DNA of 64,000 bases from Chitinophaga oryziterrae. GTDB taxonomy: Bacteria > Bacteroidota > Bacteroidia > Chitinophagales > Chitinophagaceae. The stretch covers positions 186,001-250,000 of the forward strand of contig NZ_WRXO01000006.1 in the NCBI RefSeq assembly GCF_009758125.1, read 5' to 3'. The position numbers were made by a program, and so were the translations under genes. The stretch's first letter is position 1. Every line of letters begins with the position of its first letter. The notes under the pieces are model-generated. The model was given only the letters and a program-made list of their open reading frames with translations, was not told the origin of the DNA and made no database searches. This document shows, in pieces, positions 34,048-42,370 of the stretch.

Positions 34048-36447
34048 TTATAGAACGATATCCTGTATAACCTGAAATATACTTTCACGCTCTGCATTGT
34101 TAATATTTTCTATTCCTTTCAGCAATGCGTCCGGGTTGAAAGAAATACTGTTAATGCCATGTCTTACAAGGAAAGTCGCGATCTCAGGAATGTCGCTGGG
34201 GGCCTGTCCACAGAAACCAATAGGTTTACCCGCTTTCCTGGCCTTTTTCAATATCTCGGATATCAACTCAAGTACGGCAGGGTCCTGTTCATCAAATAAT
34301 CCGGCTACAAGATTGGAATCCCTGTCTATACCAAGCGTTAATTGTGTAAGATCATTCGAGCCAATGGAAAATCCATCGAAAATAACAGCAAATGCTTCAC
34401 CCTGTATAACATTGGAAGGGATTTCTACCATTACATATATTTCAAGTCCGTTTTCTCCTCTTTTAAGTCCATTCTCTGCCATTACTTCTATGACCTTTCT
34501 TCCTTCTTCTACAGTACGGCAGAACGGGATCATTACCTTTACGTTTGTCAATCCCATTTCATCCCGGATGTATTTAATGGCGGCACACTCCATGCCAAAA
34601 CCTTCCCGGTATAACGGATGAGAATAACGGGATGCTCCCCGGAAGCCCAGCATAGGGTTTTCTTCTGTAGGTTCAAACTGTTTACCTCCTATAAGGGAAG
34701 CATATTCGTTCGTTTTGAAATCACTCATTCTTACAATCACTTCTTTCGGATAAAAAGCTGCTGCAATAGTGGCAATACCCTGAGATAAACGTTCAATAAA
34801 ATACTGTTGCTTACCTGAATAGGCCTGTGTAATTAAATCGATCTGTTTTTTAATTGCCGGATCTTCCAGTTCATTGTACCTGACCAATGCCATTGGATGG
34901 ATACCGATGAAAGAGTTAATGATAAATTCCATGCGTAACAGCCCTACACCGTCATTAGGCAGGAAGGATAATTTGAATGCCAGGTCCGGATCGCTCATAA
35001 TGAGCATGGCTGCGGTCTTTTTGGGAAGAACGACACTATTGTAGTCAATGGTCTCTTTACGGAAAGGTAATATATCCTTGTACACAAATCCTTGTTGACC
35101 TTCACTGCAGGATACCGTTATTGACATGCCGTCTTTTATGATTTCAGTGGCATTGCCTGTACCTACAATAGCAGGTACTCCCTGTTCACGGGCTACGATA
35201 GCGGCATGACTGGTACGTCCTCCTGTATTGGTGATGATAGCGCCTACTTTTTTAAGGACCGGGTCCCAGTCGGGACTGGTCGAATTGGTCACAACGATGT
35301 CCCCGGGTTTTATCTGCCAGGCATCGGCAGGGGATTGCAGTATCCTGGCAATACCCGTTGCTATTTTTGTACCGATAGCCTCACCCTGTACCAGTACATC
35401 CCCTTTCTTTTGTAAGATGTATTGGGCAGCGGTATATTGCTGCTGCTGTGAATACACTGTTTCCGGTCTTGCCTGTACTATATATAATTGTCCGTCAATA
35501 CCATCCTTTGCCCATTCTATGTCCATCGGGCATTTGTAATGTTGTTCTATGTCGGACGACCATTGCGCGAGTTGTGTTATTTCATTGTCATCGAGTACGC
35601 ATTGCCGCTTTTTATCTTCCGGGGTATCAATATTCTGTATTTCAGCGGAATCGGCTTTATAACACATGGTCTTACTTTTGCTGCCTGTTTTTTTCCGTAT
35701 GATGGCTTTTTTATGCAGAGATAATGTTGGTTTGAAAACGTAGAACTCATCCGGTTCTACAGCTCCCTGTACAATATTTTCCCCCAATCCCCATATGCCG
35801 GTCACAAGTACCACATCTTTGAACCCGGTATCCGGATCAAGTGTAAAACAAACACCGGAAGACGCAATGTCCGAGCGTACCATCAGTTGGATACCTGCGG
35901 ATAATGCCACTTTACTATGTTCAAATCCATTGTCTTCCCGGTACTTAATGGCCCTGTCTGTATATAAAGAAGCAAAACATAATAAGATAGTATCGATGAC
36001 GGATTTTTCCCCGCTGATATTCAGAAAAGATTCATGCTGTCCTGCAAAACTGGCCTTGGGCATATCTTCTGCCGTAGCGCTGCTGCGCACGGCAACAGGC
36101 TTTGGTGCAGCACCACACAACTGCTTATAGGCATTAGTAATGTCTTTTACTATTATATCAGGGATTTCTGCTTTCAGGATCAGTTCTCTTGCGATGGCGC
36201 CTACCTGTCTCAGATTTGAATAATTCTTATGGTCCAGTTGTTGCATCAGTTTTTGTAATGGTTCCCAAAGATTATTAAAGTCCAGGAAGGTCCAGTACGC
36301 AAATGCCGTCGTCGCAAATCCGTTTGGTACTTTTATGCCCTTTGATGCAAGCAGATTATACATTTCTCCCAATGATGCATTCTTTCCACCTACAGTACCA
36401 ACATCTTTGATACTGATCTGAGAGAATGTTTTTATAAAGGATTCCAT
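34048..36447 (-). CDS. ppsA: Phosphoenolpyruvate synthase
   Basis: 799 residues, close to the 792 of E. coli PpsA. ATP-grasp N-terminal domain (VGGKNASLGEMY, VAVRSSATAEDMPKASFAGQHE), phosphohistidine swivel domain with GGRTSHAAIVAREQG (His414), and C-terminal PEP-binding TIM barrel (GLLRMEF, VMVEIPSNV, FSIGSNDLTQLTLG, GFCGQAPSD). It converts pyruvate + ATP to PEP + AMP + Pi, opening gluconeogenesis or glycogen synthesis. Here it lies between two usp genes and an ATPase gene in one unit (gaps 7 and 13 bp), an arrangement that suggests stress-dependent rather than housekeeping use. Confidence 0.95.
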   Translation of the reverse strand: MESFIKTFSQISIKDVGTVGGKNASLGEMYNLLASKGIKVPNGFATTAFAYWTFLDFNNLWEPLQKLMQQLDHKNYSNLRQVGAIARELILKAEIPDIIVKDITNAYKQLCGAAPKPVAVRSSATAEDMPKASFAGQHESFLNISGEKSVIDTILLCFASLYTDRAIKYREDNGFEHSKVALSAGIQLMVRSDIASSGVCFTLDPDTGFKDVVLVTGIWGLGENIVQGAVEPDEFYVFKPTLSLHKKAIIRKKTGSKSKTMCYKADSAEIQNIDTPEDKKRQCVLDDNEITQLAQWSSDIEQHYKCPMDIEWAKDGIDGQLYIVQARPETVYSQQQQYTAAQYILQKKGDVLVQGEAIGTKIATGIARILQSPADAWQIKPGDIVVTNSTSPDWDPVLKKVGAIITNTGGRTSHAAIVAREQGVPAIVGTGNATEIIKDGMSITVSCSEGQQGFVYKDILPFRKETIDYNSVVLPKKTAAMLIMSDPDLAFKLSFLPNDGVGLLRMEFIINSFIGIHPMALVRYNELEDPAIKKQIDLITQAYSGKQQYFIERLSQGIATIAAAFYPKEVIVRMSDFKTNEYASLIGGKQFEPTEENPMLGFRGASRYSHPLYREGFGMECAAIKYIRDEMGLTNVKVMIPFCRTVEEGRKVIEVMAENGLKRGENGLEIYVMVEIPSNVIQGEAFAVIFDGFSIGSNDLTQLTLGIDRDSNLVAGLFDEQDPAVLELISEILKKARKAGKPIGFCGQAPSDIPEIATFLVRHGINSISFNPDALLKGIENINNAERESIFQVIQDIVL

Positions 36448-36454
36448 TTTCTGA

Positions 36455-37294
36455 TTATTTATTATGTGCTATGAAAAGAGGCCATTGTAATTCCTGTACA
36501 AGTATATCTGCCATGCTGGGGCGGAATAACCTTGATACAAAACTCCGTTGATAAGCACCCAGTACAATAAGTATTTCAGTACCCTGTTTCCGTAAATGGT
36601 CCGGAATCTCTATTTCGGGCTGGCCTTTCAGTACGGTATATGCAGCCTGATCGTTATGCCGTCTCATAAACTCTTTCATCAGTTTATTATCAGGCAGGTG
36701 AAGATCTGCCTCATTGCTTTTAACTGTTATTACTTCGGTCGGAAGGTCATTCAATACAGGTAACAGGTAGCTGAACATTTTTATAGCATATATCGAAACC
36801 GGTGTACCATCGTATAGCAGATTTACTTTCCTCACCGTTGTATAGTGCTTTGGCACAAGCAATACAGGGCATTGCACCTGGGTCAGCAGTTCACTGATAA
36901 AATGTGTGGGAGGTGCTTCCGTATAACGGTTAAGTGTTTCATTCGCATCTATTATCAGCAGGTCCGCAAAAATACTTTCATGCACCAGCTCTGACAGGGC
37001 AATACCCTTATCACGATGTATAGTATAATTCAATCCGGCCTGCTGGCAGGCAGATTCAAACTTTGCAACTGATTGGTCCCTTTCATTGAGGTCCTGCTCT
37101 GCGAGTTGCTTTAAGGTCAGATAGGAATCCTCTTTTTCATTATAGAGCTGATATACGCTCCGGCTGCTATAGGTCTCGTCTTCCAGGAAAACGCCCACAA
37201 TATGGGCCTCATTTTGTAATCCCAGCTGAACCGCGTATTCAATAGTGCTTTGAGAGAACTTGAGCCCGTCAAAAGCTGCAATGATCTTTTTCAT
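36455..37294 (-). CDS. Universal stress protein, two UspA-type domains
   Basis: 279 residues. Domain 1: KKIIAAFDGLKFSQSTIEYAVQLG. The domain junction reads VQCPVLLVPKHYTTVRKVNLLYDGTPVSIYAIKMF. Domain 2 carries LGAYQRSFVSRLFRPSMAD, a variant of the nucleotide loop with Gln and Pro replacing the second and third glycines. It ends LQWPLFIAHNK. It lies between ppsA (7 bp) and another usp (11 bp). Confidence 0.9.
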   Translation of the reverse strand: MKKIIAAFDGLKFSQSTIEYAVQLGLQNEAHIVGVFLEDETYSSRSVYQLYNEKEDSYLTLKQLAEQDLNERDQSVAKFESACQQAGLNYTIHRDKGIALSELVHESIFADLLIIDANETLNRYTEAPPTHFISELLTQVQCPVLLVPKHYTTVRKVNLLYDGTPVSIYAIKMFSYLLPVLNDLPTEVITVKSNEADLHLPDNKLMKEFMRRHNDQAAYTVLKGQPEIEIPDHLRKQGTEILIVLGAYQRSFVSRLFRPSMADILVQELQWPLFIAHNK

Positions 37295-37305
37295 ATGATC
37301 GTAGT

Positions 37306-38142
37306 TTAATGATGAGCAATAAAGACCGGCTGATTGGTAGTTCTTAGTACAGGATCAGCATGGCTCGGATGCAGGAAATTAGAGAGCTTATTCCTTCCGT
37401 ATGCTCCCATTACTATGAATGCTTTTGAACGCTGTAATACAAGCTCCAGTAAGCCTATTCTTACATTTCCCGGTGATGAGACGAACTCAATGTTTTTATA
37501 ATGCATATGCAGCCATTCTTTCAGCTTATAACGTTCTTCTGCTTCGGGGATCGTTTCTTCCTCATTGATACTTACTACGACTGTCCGTTGTTCGTTCAGC
37601 TGAGGGAACAGGTATGTAAATTGTTTGATCGCAAAGATGGATGAAGGCTGTCCGTCAAGTGTGAATACCAGTTGTTCTATGCCTTCAAAGGTAACCGGCA
37701 AAATGATAACAGGGCATTCCGCATCGGCCAGCACGTCTTTTACCAGACTTGTAGGGATGGGTTCCTGTTCAGGCAGAAAGGAGGTTTCCACATCCAAAAG
37801 GAGCAGATCAGCATAACGGCTTTCCGTAATGATTTCCTGTACAGGATTGCCTCTGTCGCGGTGTACTGTACAATCAATTCCTCTTCTTGCACAGGCTTCC
37901 TGAAATTGCTCTATATTATCTTTACAGCAATGTTCTTTGACCACGCTGATATCATCCGTTATGCTGGTGCCACACATCGCCGCCGACTGCGCGATCATAT
38001 CTGCAGGGCGGAGTTCATTTTCCTGGTTTTCCAGGAATACACCTGTTAGTTTTGACTTAGAGAGATTACAAATAAATGCGGCGAAATCGAGCATCTTTGT
38101 ATTTAACTTTATCGCATCAGTTACAAAAAGTATCTTTTCCAT
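37306..38142 (-). CDS. Universal stress protein, two UspA-type domains
   Basis: 278 residues. Domain 1: EKILFVTDAIKLNTKMLDFAAFIC, ending AECPVIILP. Domain 2: IEQLVFTLDGQPSSIFAIKQFTYLFP, with MGAYGRNKLSNFLHPSHAD, in which Pro replaces the third glycine of the nucleotide loop. It ends NQPVFIAHH. It is the first gene of the minus-strand unit usp-usp-ppsA-ATPase and is preceded by two dyads and a -7 element. Confidence 0.9.
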   Translation of the reverse strand: MEKILFVTDAIKLNTKMLDFAAFICNLSKSKLTGVFLENQENELRPADMIAQSAAMCGTSITDDISVVKEHCCKDNIEQFQEACARRGIDCTVHRDRGNPVQEIITESRYADLLLLDVETSFLPEQEPIPTSLVKDVLADAECPVIILPVTFEGIEQLVFTLDGQPSSIFAIKQFTYLFPQLNEQRTVVVSINEEETIPEAEERYKLKEWLHMHYKNIEFVSSPGNVRIGLLELVLQRSKAFIVMGAYGRNKLSNFLHPSHADPVLRTTNQPVFIAHH

Positions 38143-38163
38143 GAGAGAGGGTTTTTATGTTAC

Positions 38164-38230
38164 CAAAGATAGGCTGTGAGCTACGTTATTCCGATGAGTT
38201 GGGTCACTGATAATAATGATCTGTATCAAT
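38164..38230 (-). promoter_or_regulatory. Stress-regulon promoter of the usp-usp-ppsA-ATPase unit
   Basis: The minus-strand -7 TATCTTTG runs from 38171 to 38164. GATGAGTTGGGTCACT (38193-38208) starts exactly 22 bp away, and AATGATCTGTATCAAT (38215-38230) exactly 22 bp further. Confidence 0.75.
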
Positions 38231-38232
38231 AG

Positions 38233-38274
38233 AAAAAAAGCCGGCAAAAGTGATTTGACTCACCCCTGCCGGCT
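38233..38274 (-). terminator. Terminator of the ytxH-hsp20 unit
   Basis: AGCCGGC (38239-38245) pairs with GCCGGCT (38268-38274), with an inner GTGA/TCAC pairing. On the minus strand the stem is followed by seven T residues. It lies 20 bp past the hsp20 stop. Confidence 0.8.
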
Positions 38275-38293
38275 ATATTTAAAGCAGGAACTA

Positions 38294-38728
38294 CTACTTA
38301 ATAGCGATCTGCAAACTTGCAGTAGCCTTTTTAGCTTCTTCTGTTTTAGGCAATGTCAGTTTTAATACACCATCCTGGTACTGCGCTTCTATTTTTTCTT
38401 TTATTACGGCAGGAGGAAGTGTAAAACTGCGTGAGAAGCTGGTATAATTGTATTCCTGACGGCTCAGGTTCTCTTCTTTTTCTTCTTTTTCTGCACTAAT
38501 GGTAAGTATATCACCATTTACATCTACTTTAAAATCTTCTTTTTTCATTCCCGGTGCCGCCATTGACACTTTAAAGAACTCCTTGTCCTCGCTGATATTT
38601 ACAGCAGGTACGGTGGCTGAAGCCCAGGAACGCCCTCCATTAAAATCAAACAGGTCTTTCCAGGGTTTAAAAAAATCATCAACTACACTTGGAAACAGGG
38701 TAGTCGCTTTTGTTAGTTCTTTAGACAT
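38294..38728 (-). CDS. Hsp20 small heat-shock protein
   Basis: 144 residues. Alpha-crystallin domain from about residue 45: VNISEDKEFFKVSMAAPGMKKEDFKVDVNGDILTISAEKE, then YNYTSFSRSFTLPPAVIKEKIEAQYQDGVLKLTLPK. The C-terminal extension ends ASLQIAIK, containing an I-x-I anchor (IAI) used for oligomer assembly. A GGAGG-like sequence stands just upstream of the ATG on the minus strand, unusual in this window. It is an ATP-independent holdase chaperone, transcribed with the YtxH gene 39 bp upstream. Confidence 0.95.
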   Translation of the reverse strand: MSKELTKATTLFPSVVDDFFKPWKDLFDFNGGRSWASATVPAVNISEDKEFFKVSMAAPGMKKEDFKVDVNGDILTISAEKEEKEENLSRQEYNYTSFSRSFTLPPAVIKEKIEAQYQDGVLKLTLPKTEEAKKATASLQIAIK

Positions 38729-38767
38729 AGTTACCTCCTTGTTTTTTATGTTAAATGAATAATCGAA

Positions 38768-38947
38768 TTATTGTTTTTCCTCTGCATCTTTTTCAGCACA
38801 GCATTGATCTTCTCTTTTCTTTTGTAAAGTTTTTAAGATCTTTTTCCGGGTCTTTGCACCTTTACGCGGAGCAAATAATACACCTGCCGCACTACCGATA
38901 ATTGCTCCGGCTGCCAGCAATGCCATGTTTTTTTTACTACGTTCCAT
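38768..38947 (-). CDS. YtxH-domain small membrane protein
   Basis: 59 residues starting MERSKKNMALLAAGAIIGSA. The glycine-rich hydrophobic helix is followed by AGVLFAPRKGAKTRKKI, the signature of YtxH-like general stress proteins (APxxGxxxR). The C-terminus is charged with two Cys (QCCAEKDAEEKQ). It is predicted to sit in the inner membrane with one helix. It lies upstream of hsp20 on the same strand and downstream of a stress-regulon dyad. Confidence 0.8.
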   Translation of the reverse strand: MERSKKNMALLAAGAIIGSAAGVLFAPRKGAKTRKKILKTLQKKREDQCCAEKDAEEKQ

Positions 38948-38992
38948 ATATAGTATTTTAATGTGAAGAATCGGGGATCAAAACAAGAACAC

Positions 38993-39058
38993 CAAATTAC
39001 AGCATATAAAAACCGGCATCAATGATCATCCTCAAATCTTATGCTGATTTTCATCACC
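38993..39058 (-). promoter_or_regulatory. Stress-regulon promoter of the ytxH-hsp20 unit
   Basis: AATGATCATCCTCAAA (39021-39036) and a TGA-N6-TCA core copy at 39043-39058, 22 bp apart; the latter overlaps the end of pfkB. The minus-strand -7-like sequence GTAATTTG runs from 39000 to 38993, so its spacing is 21 rather than 22 bp and its first bases are off consensus. Confidence 0.55.
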
Positions 39059-40007
39059 AGGTACTCATCGTTACCGCCGCATTATTGAGGACCAGTTGAT
39101 ACAGCCTGTCAACATCTTCTTTTTTGCAAAGTGCAGTACCGGGATTTAAAGTTGCGGCCGTCCCGCAGGCTACCCCATATCTGGTAGCTGAAAGGAATCC
39201 TGCACCATTGGCTAACTTCAGTACAATACCAGCAAGCATACTATCGCCGGCCCCGACCGTACTTATACTTTTTACCACAGGGGCAGGTACTAATACCTGT
39301 TCATCGCAGGTAACAAGAAGTGCTCCTGATGCACCAAGGGATACTACAACTGCTGTGCTTTGCCGCTTTCTTATGATCGAACGTGCTGCGGCCGCAATGT
39401 CATCTTCCATCAGATTATCATGACCCGTTAAAGTGGTTAATTCTGCCAGATTCGGTTTCAGCAGATATACTCCCCCTTTTAAGGCTTGTTTTATGGCGTC
39501 ACTGGACGAGTCAACTATTAATTTGGCGTCCTGCTTTTTGGCTATCGCTGCGATCTCTCCCATAACAGATGGGGGCATACCGGGAGGGAGGCTGCCACTT
39601 ACTACGATAAATGTATCAGAGGTGCACTTCTTTAACAAGTCCAGACAAGGTTTCCATTCAGATTCAGTAACCTCCGGACCTGGCATTCCGAAACGGTATT
39701 GCTGGTTGGTAGACGTGTCCCTTACCACCAGATTTTCCCGGGTATGTTCTTTGATCGGAATGTTAATGGAAAGAATACCCTCTTCCTCTATAAGCTGGGA
39801 AAGGTACTTCCCGGTATACCCTCCAGAGAGATAAACCGCGGTAGCCTTTTCCCCCAGCTTCTTAATAGCCCTGGCTACATTAATGCCTCCGCCTCCGGGT
39901 TCGAATACAGGGGCGGTACAGGCTAGTTTTTTCTCAGGAAGAAGTGACCGGATAGTAGTGCTTTTGTCGATGGCGGGATTGAAAGTGATGGTGATGATCT
40001 GGTTCAT
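39054..40007 (-). CDS. pfkB: 6-phosphofructokinase II / PfkB-family sugar-phosphate kinase
   Basis: 317 residues from ATG 40007. A longer in-frame start at 40091 would add 28 residues encoded by operator and promoter DNA, so it is rejected. MNQIITITFNPAIDKSTT, KLACTAPVFEPGGGGINVARAI and STVGAGDSMLAG follow E. coli PfkB very closely. The Asp of GAGDSM is the catalytic base. It phosphorylates fructose-6-phosphate or a related sugar phosphate with ATP. PfkB-type kinases also occur in the DosR regulon. It has its own dyad-controlled promoter. Confidence 0.9.
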   Translation of the reverse strand: MNQIITITFNPAIDKSTTIRSLLPEKKLACTAPVFEPGGGGINVARAIKKLGEKATAVYLSGGYTGKYLSQLIEEEGILSINIPIKEHTRENLVVRDTSTNQQYRFGMPGPEVTESEWKPCLDLLKKCTSDTFIVVSGSLPPGMPPSVMGEIAAIAKKQDAKLIVDSSSDAIKQALKGGVYLLKPNLAELTTLTGHDNLMEDDIAAAARSIIRKRQSTAVVVSLGASGALLVTCDEQVLVPAPVVKSISTVGAGDSMLAGIVLKLANGAGFLSATRYGVACGTAATLNPGTALCKKEDVDRLYQLVLNNAAVTMSTW

Positions 40008-40032
40008 AGCTGTGGTATTTAAGTGAACTCTA

Positions 40033-40099
40033 CAAAGATCAATCAATTCATTAAGCCGATCAATGATCCTGGTCATTGGAAGTACGTACAATGGTCATC
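40033..40099 (-). promoter_or_regulatory. Stress-regulon promoter of pfkB
   Basis: The perfect dyad AATGATCCTGGTCATT (40062-40077) starts 22 bp from the -7 GATCTTTG (40040 to 40033; first base off consensus). A weaker copy with TCATC is at 40084-40099, 22 bp further. A plus-strand TAAGTTTG at 40102-40109 could be a divergent start for the kinase gene, but the dyad is then 3 bp out of register. Confidence 0.7.
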
Positions 40100-40211
40100 G
40101 TTAAGTTTGTTTGTTCCAACAATCTTAAAATGCTATATTTATAATTCACATATAGCTTTTTAGTATGTTTTGATCATGTGCCAGCTAGGTCTTAAATACT
40201 AAATACGAATT

Positions 40212-41444
40212 ATGAAAGATTTTGAAGCTTCAAAAGAGATCGGGTTTGATGCCTTATTTAATGGGGCATCAATTGGTATAATCATCACTGATGAAGAAAG
40301 CAGGATCCTGCAGGCCAATTCTTTCCTCCTGAAACTGTTTGGTTATCCTCCGGAAGAGATTATTGGCAGGCATGTAGAAGTACTGATGCCATCCAGATTC
40401 AGGGAAAAGCATGTGCATCACCGTACAGATTATCAGCAGCATCCGCGCAGCCGCGTGATGGGGGCCGGCCTCAACCTGTTCGGTACACGCCGTGACGGAA
40501 CAGAATTCCCGGTGGAAGTAAGTCTGGGCCCCTATACCTCGGAAGGCAGACGTTATGTGATCGCTTTTGTCAGCGATATCACCAACCGCATAGCAGCAGA
40601 AGATGATTTAAAGAAATTGAATGCTGAGCTGGAAGAAAAAGTGACCGAAAGGACCTCGTCCCTCAACCAGATCGTATTGCAACTGGAAGAACAAATGCGT
40701 GAAATAGAAGCAAAAGATCAGGAATTGCGCATCGCATTGGATAAAGAGAAGCAACTGAATGAACTAAAGTCCAGGTTTGTGTCCCTGGCTTCCCACGAGT
40801 TCCGCACACCACTCAGCGCTATTCTTTCCTCTACTTTCCTGATCTCGAAATATGCCCAAAATGGCGACCTGCAGCAACAGGAAAAACATTTAAAAAAAAT
40901 AAGTACATCCGTTAACCTTCTCACAGATATCCTGAATGACTTCCTGTCCGTAGGAAAGATTGAGGAAGGAAGGGTAGAAGTGAGGTATGTTGTTTTTAAT
41001 ATCTGCGATTATCTGAAAAATATTGTAGAGGAAATGAATAGCCTGTTAAAGCATAAACAGGAAGTCAGATACGTGCATGAAGGGGAGCAGGAAATAGAGC
41101 TGGACCCATCCCTGTTAAGGCATATCATGACCAACCTGATCTCCAACGCCATAAAATTCTCACCGGAAGAAAGCAGTATCCATATCGATACAAAATATGA
41201 AAGCGGGTCGCTGGTATTGAAAGTAAAAGATCATGGAATGGGTATCCCTCCCGAAGATCAGCCTCAACTGTTCGGACGCTTCTTCCGGGCGGCCAATGTT
41301 ACCTACATCCAGGGTACAGGGCTTGGATTACATATTATCGGGAAATATGTGGAACTGATGGGAGGTAACATTACAGTAGAAAGTGAATTGAATAAAGGTA
41401 CAACGTTCATTATAGTATTTAACAGCGAAAACAGGGCCGGCTGA
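40212..41444 (+). CDS. Soluble PAS-domain sensor histidine kinase, FixL-like PAS
   Basis: 410 residues, no membrane segment. PAS domain about 10-125: ITDEESRILQANSFLLKLFGYPPEEIIGRHVEVLMP, then SRFREKHVHHRTDY and GTRRDGTEFPVEVSLG. His67 aligns with the proximal heme ligand of FixL (His200 in B. japonicum FixL), but the distal Arg position is Leu88. A coiled coil follows (about 128-185), then the HisKA domain with SHEFRTP (His195), and HATPase motifs LISNAIKFS, KDHGMGIP and GTGLGLHI. A cytoplasmic gas, redox or ligand sensor is likely. No cognate regulator is adjacent; the receiver-CRP fusion in the same island is a candidate partner. Confidence 0.9.
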   Translation: MKDFEASKEIGFDALFNGASIGIIITDEESRILQANSFLLKLFGYPPEEIIGRHVEVLMPSRFREKHVHHRTDYQQHPRSRVMGAGLNLFGTRRDGTEFPVEVSLGPYTSEGRRYVIAFVSDITNRIAAEDDLKKLNAELEEKVTERTSSLNQIVLQLEEQMREIEAKDQELRIALDKEKQLNELKSRFVSLASHEFRTPLSAILSSTFLISKYAQNGDLQQQEKHLKKISTSVNLLTDILNDFLSVGKIEEGRVEVRYVVFNICDYLKNIVEEMNSLLKHKQEVRYVHEGEQEIELDPSLLRHIMTNLISNAIKFSPEESSIHIDTKYESGSLVLKVKDHGMGIPPEDQPQLFGRFFRAANVTYIQGTGLGLHIIGKYVELMGGNITVESELNKGTTFIIVFNSENRAG

Positions 41445-41462
41445 AAAAGCAACCCCGGCCCT
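41433..41462. terminator. Hairpin between the convergent kinase and usp genes
   Basis: AGGGCCGG (41433-41440) pairs with CCGGCCCT (41455-41462). The left arm overlaps the end of the kinase gene; A-rich sequence on the right side would give little U-tract on the plus strand. Confidence 0.5.
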
Positions 41463-41474
41463 TGCCTGAAAAAA

Positions 41475-42299
41475 TTAACTGTGCGCAATAAACACCGGTA
41501 CACTATGTCGTTCCACTACATTTGTTATAAAACTCCGGCGGAAAGTCTGTGATAACCCGGACCGGCCATAGGCGCCGGAAACAAGGATCGGCTTATCGAT
41601 CTCACTCAGCCATGTATTCAGATATTTTTTAGGATCTGCATCCATCTCATGGAAGATGATATCATCAAAATGATTGGTAGCAAATTCCCTGATGAGCTTT
41701 TCCTGTGGAATACCTTCCCCTGATTTTTGCTCCGCATACAGCAGAATCGTTTTTTTATGGCATAACTGGGGAAATAAAGCGGCAAAACTCCTGATAGCAT
41801 ATACAGATGATTTGCTGCCATCATAAGCCAGTACAACACTCTCCGGAAATACTACGTTTTCGGGGGTAACAATAACCGGGCATTCAGTATTATGTAATGC
41901 ATCTTTCAGGTAGTCATTAGGCGTTTCCAGTCCCAGGTTCTCGTAAAATTTCTCACTGCCAATGATCATGAGGTCCGCAAAACGGCTTTCCCTTTTTAAT
42001 TCCTGTAATGCATAGGCGGAACTATCCTGATGTACACGGAATTCTATCCCGTTCTGCAGACATTGCTCTTCAAATTTATCTATACTTTCCTGTATAAGTT
42101 TCGGGTCCTTGTTCTCCACTAATGGAATAAGGTACGCAGCATTGCCAACATAGGCATAACTCTCGGAACCTGTGAAATCTGCCGGTGGCAGAAATACACC
42201 TGTTAGCAGGATGGGTTCATAAGTATTCATATTTCTGGCAAACTCAAATGCAGCGGGAGAAAAGTGATTGCCATCGAAGGATAATAATATCTTTTTCAT
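41475..42299 (-). CDS. Universal stress protein, two UspA-type domains
   Basis: 274 residues. Domain 1: KKILLSFDGNHFSPAAFEFARNM, ending TECPVIVTPENV. Domain 2: ESVVLAYDGSKSSVYAIRSFAALFPQL, carrying SGAYGRSGLSQTFRRSF, with Arg in place of the third glycine of the nucleotide loop. It ends HSVPVFIAHS. It is a single-gene unit divergent from polX, and the two share a cluster of dyads. Confidence 0.9.
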   Translation of the reverse strand: MKKILLSFDGNHFSPAAFEFARNMNTYEPILLTGVFLPPADFTGSESYAYVGNAAYLIPLVENKDPKLIQESIDKFEEQCLQNGIEFRVHQDSSAYALQELKRESRFADLMIIGSEKFYENLGLETPNDYLKDALHNTECPVIVTPENVVFPESVVLAYDGSKSSVYAIRSFAALFPQLCHKKTILLYAEQKSGEGIPQEKLIREFATNHFDDIIFHEMDADPKKYLNTWLSEIDKPILVSGAYGRSGLSQTFRRSFITNVVERHSVPVFIAHS

Positions 42300-42318
42300 A
42301 TTAAGTGGGTTTATATCT

Positions 42319-42363
42319 CAAAATTATCCCCAGATTCTGTGCCATACAATGATCATACAGTTA
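42319..42363 (-). promoter_or_regulatory. Stress-regulon promoter of usp (41475-42299)
   Basis: The minus-strand -7 TAATTTTG runs from 42326 to 42319. The AATGA half-site at 42348-42352 starts exactly 22 bp away; its partner half is degenerate. The next dyad, ATTGATTGGGATCAGC (42371-42386), is 23 bp further and also serves polX. Confidence 0.65.
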
Positions 42364-42370
42364 GTATACG

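Noticed and set aside
40008..40091. 28-residue N-terminal extension of PfkB
   Set aside because: It would be encoded by the operator and -7 region; E. coli PfkB aligns from the ATG at 40007.
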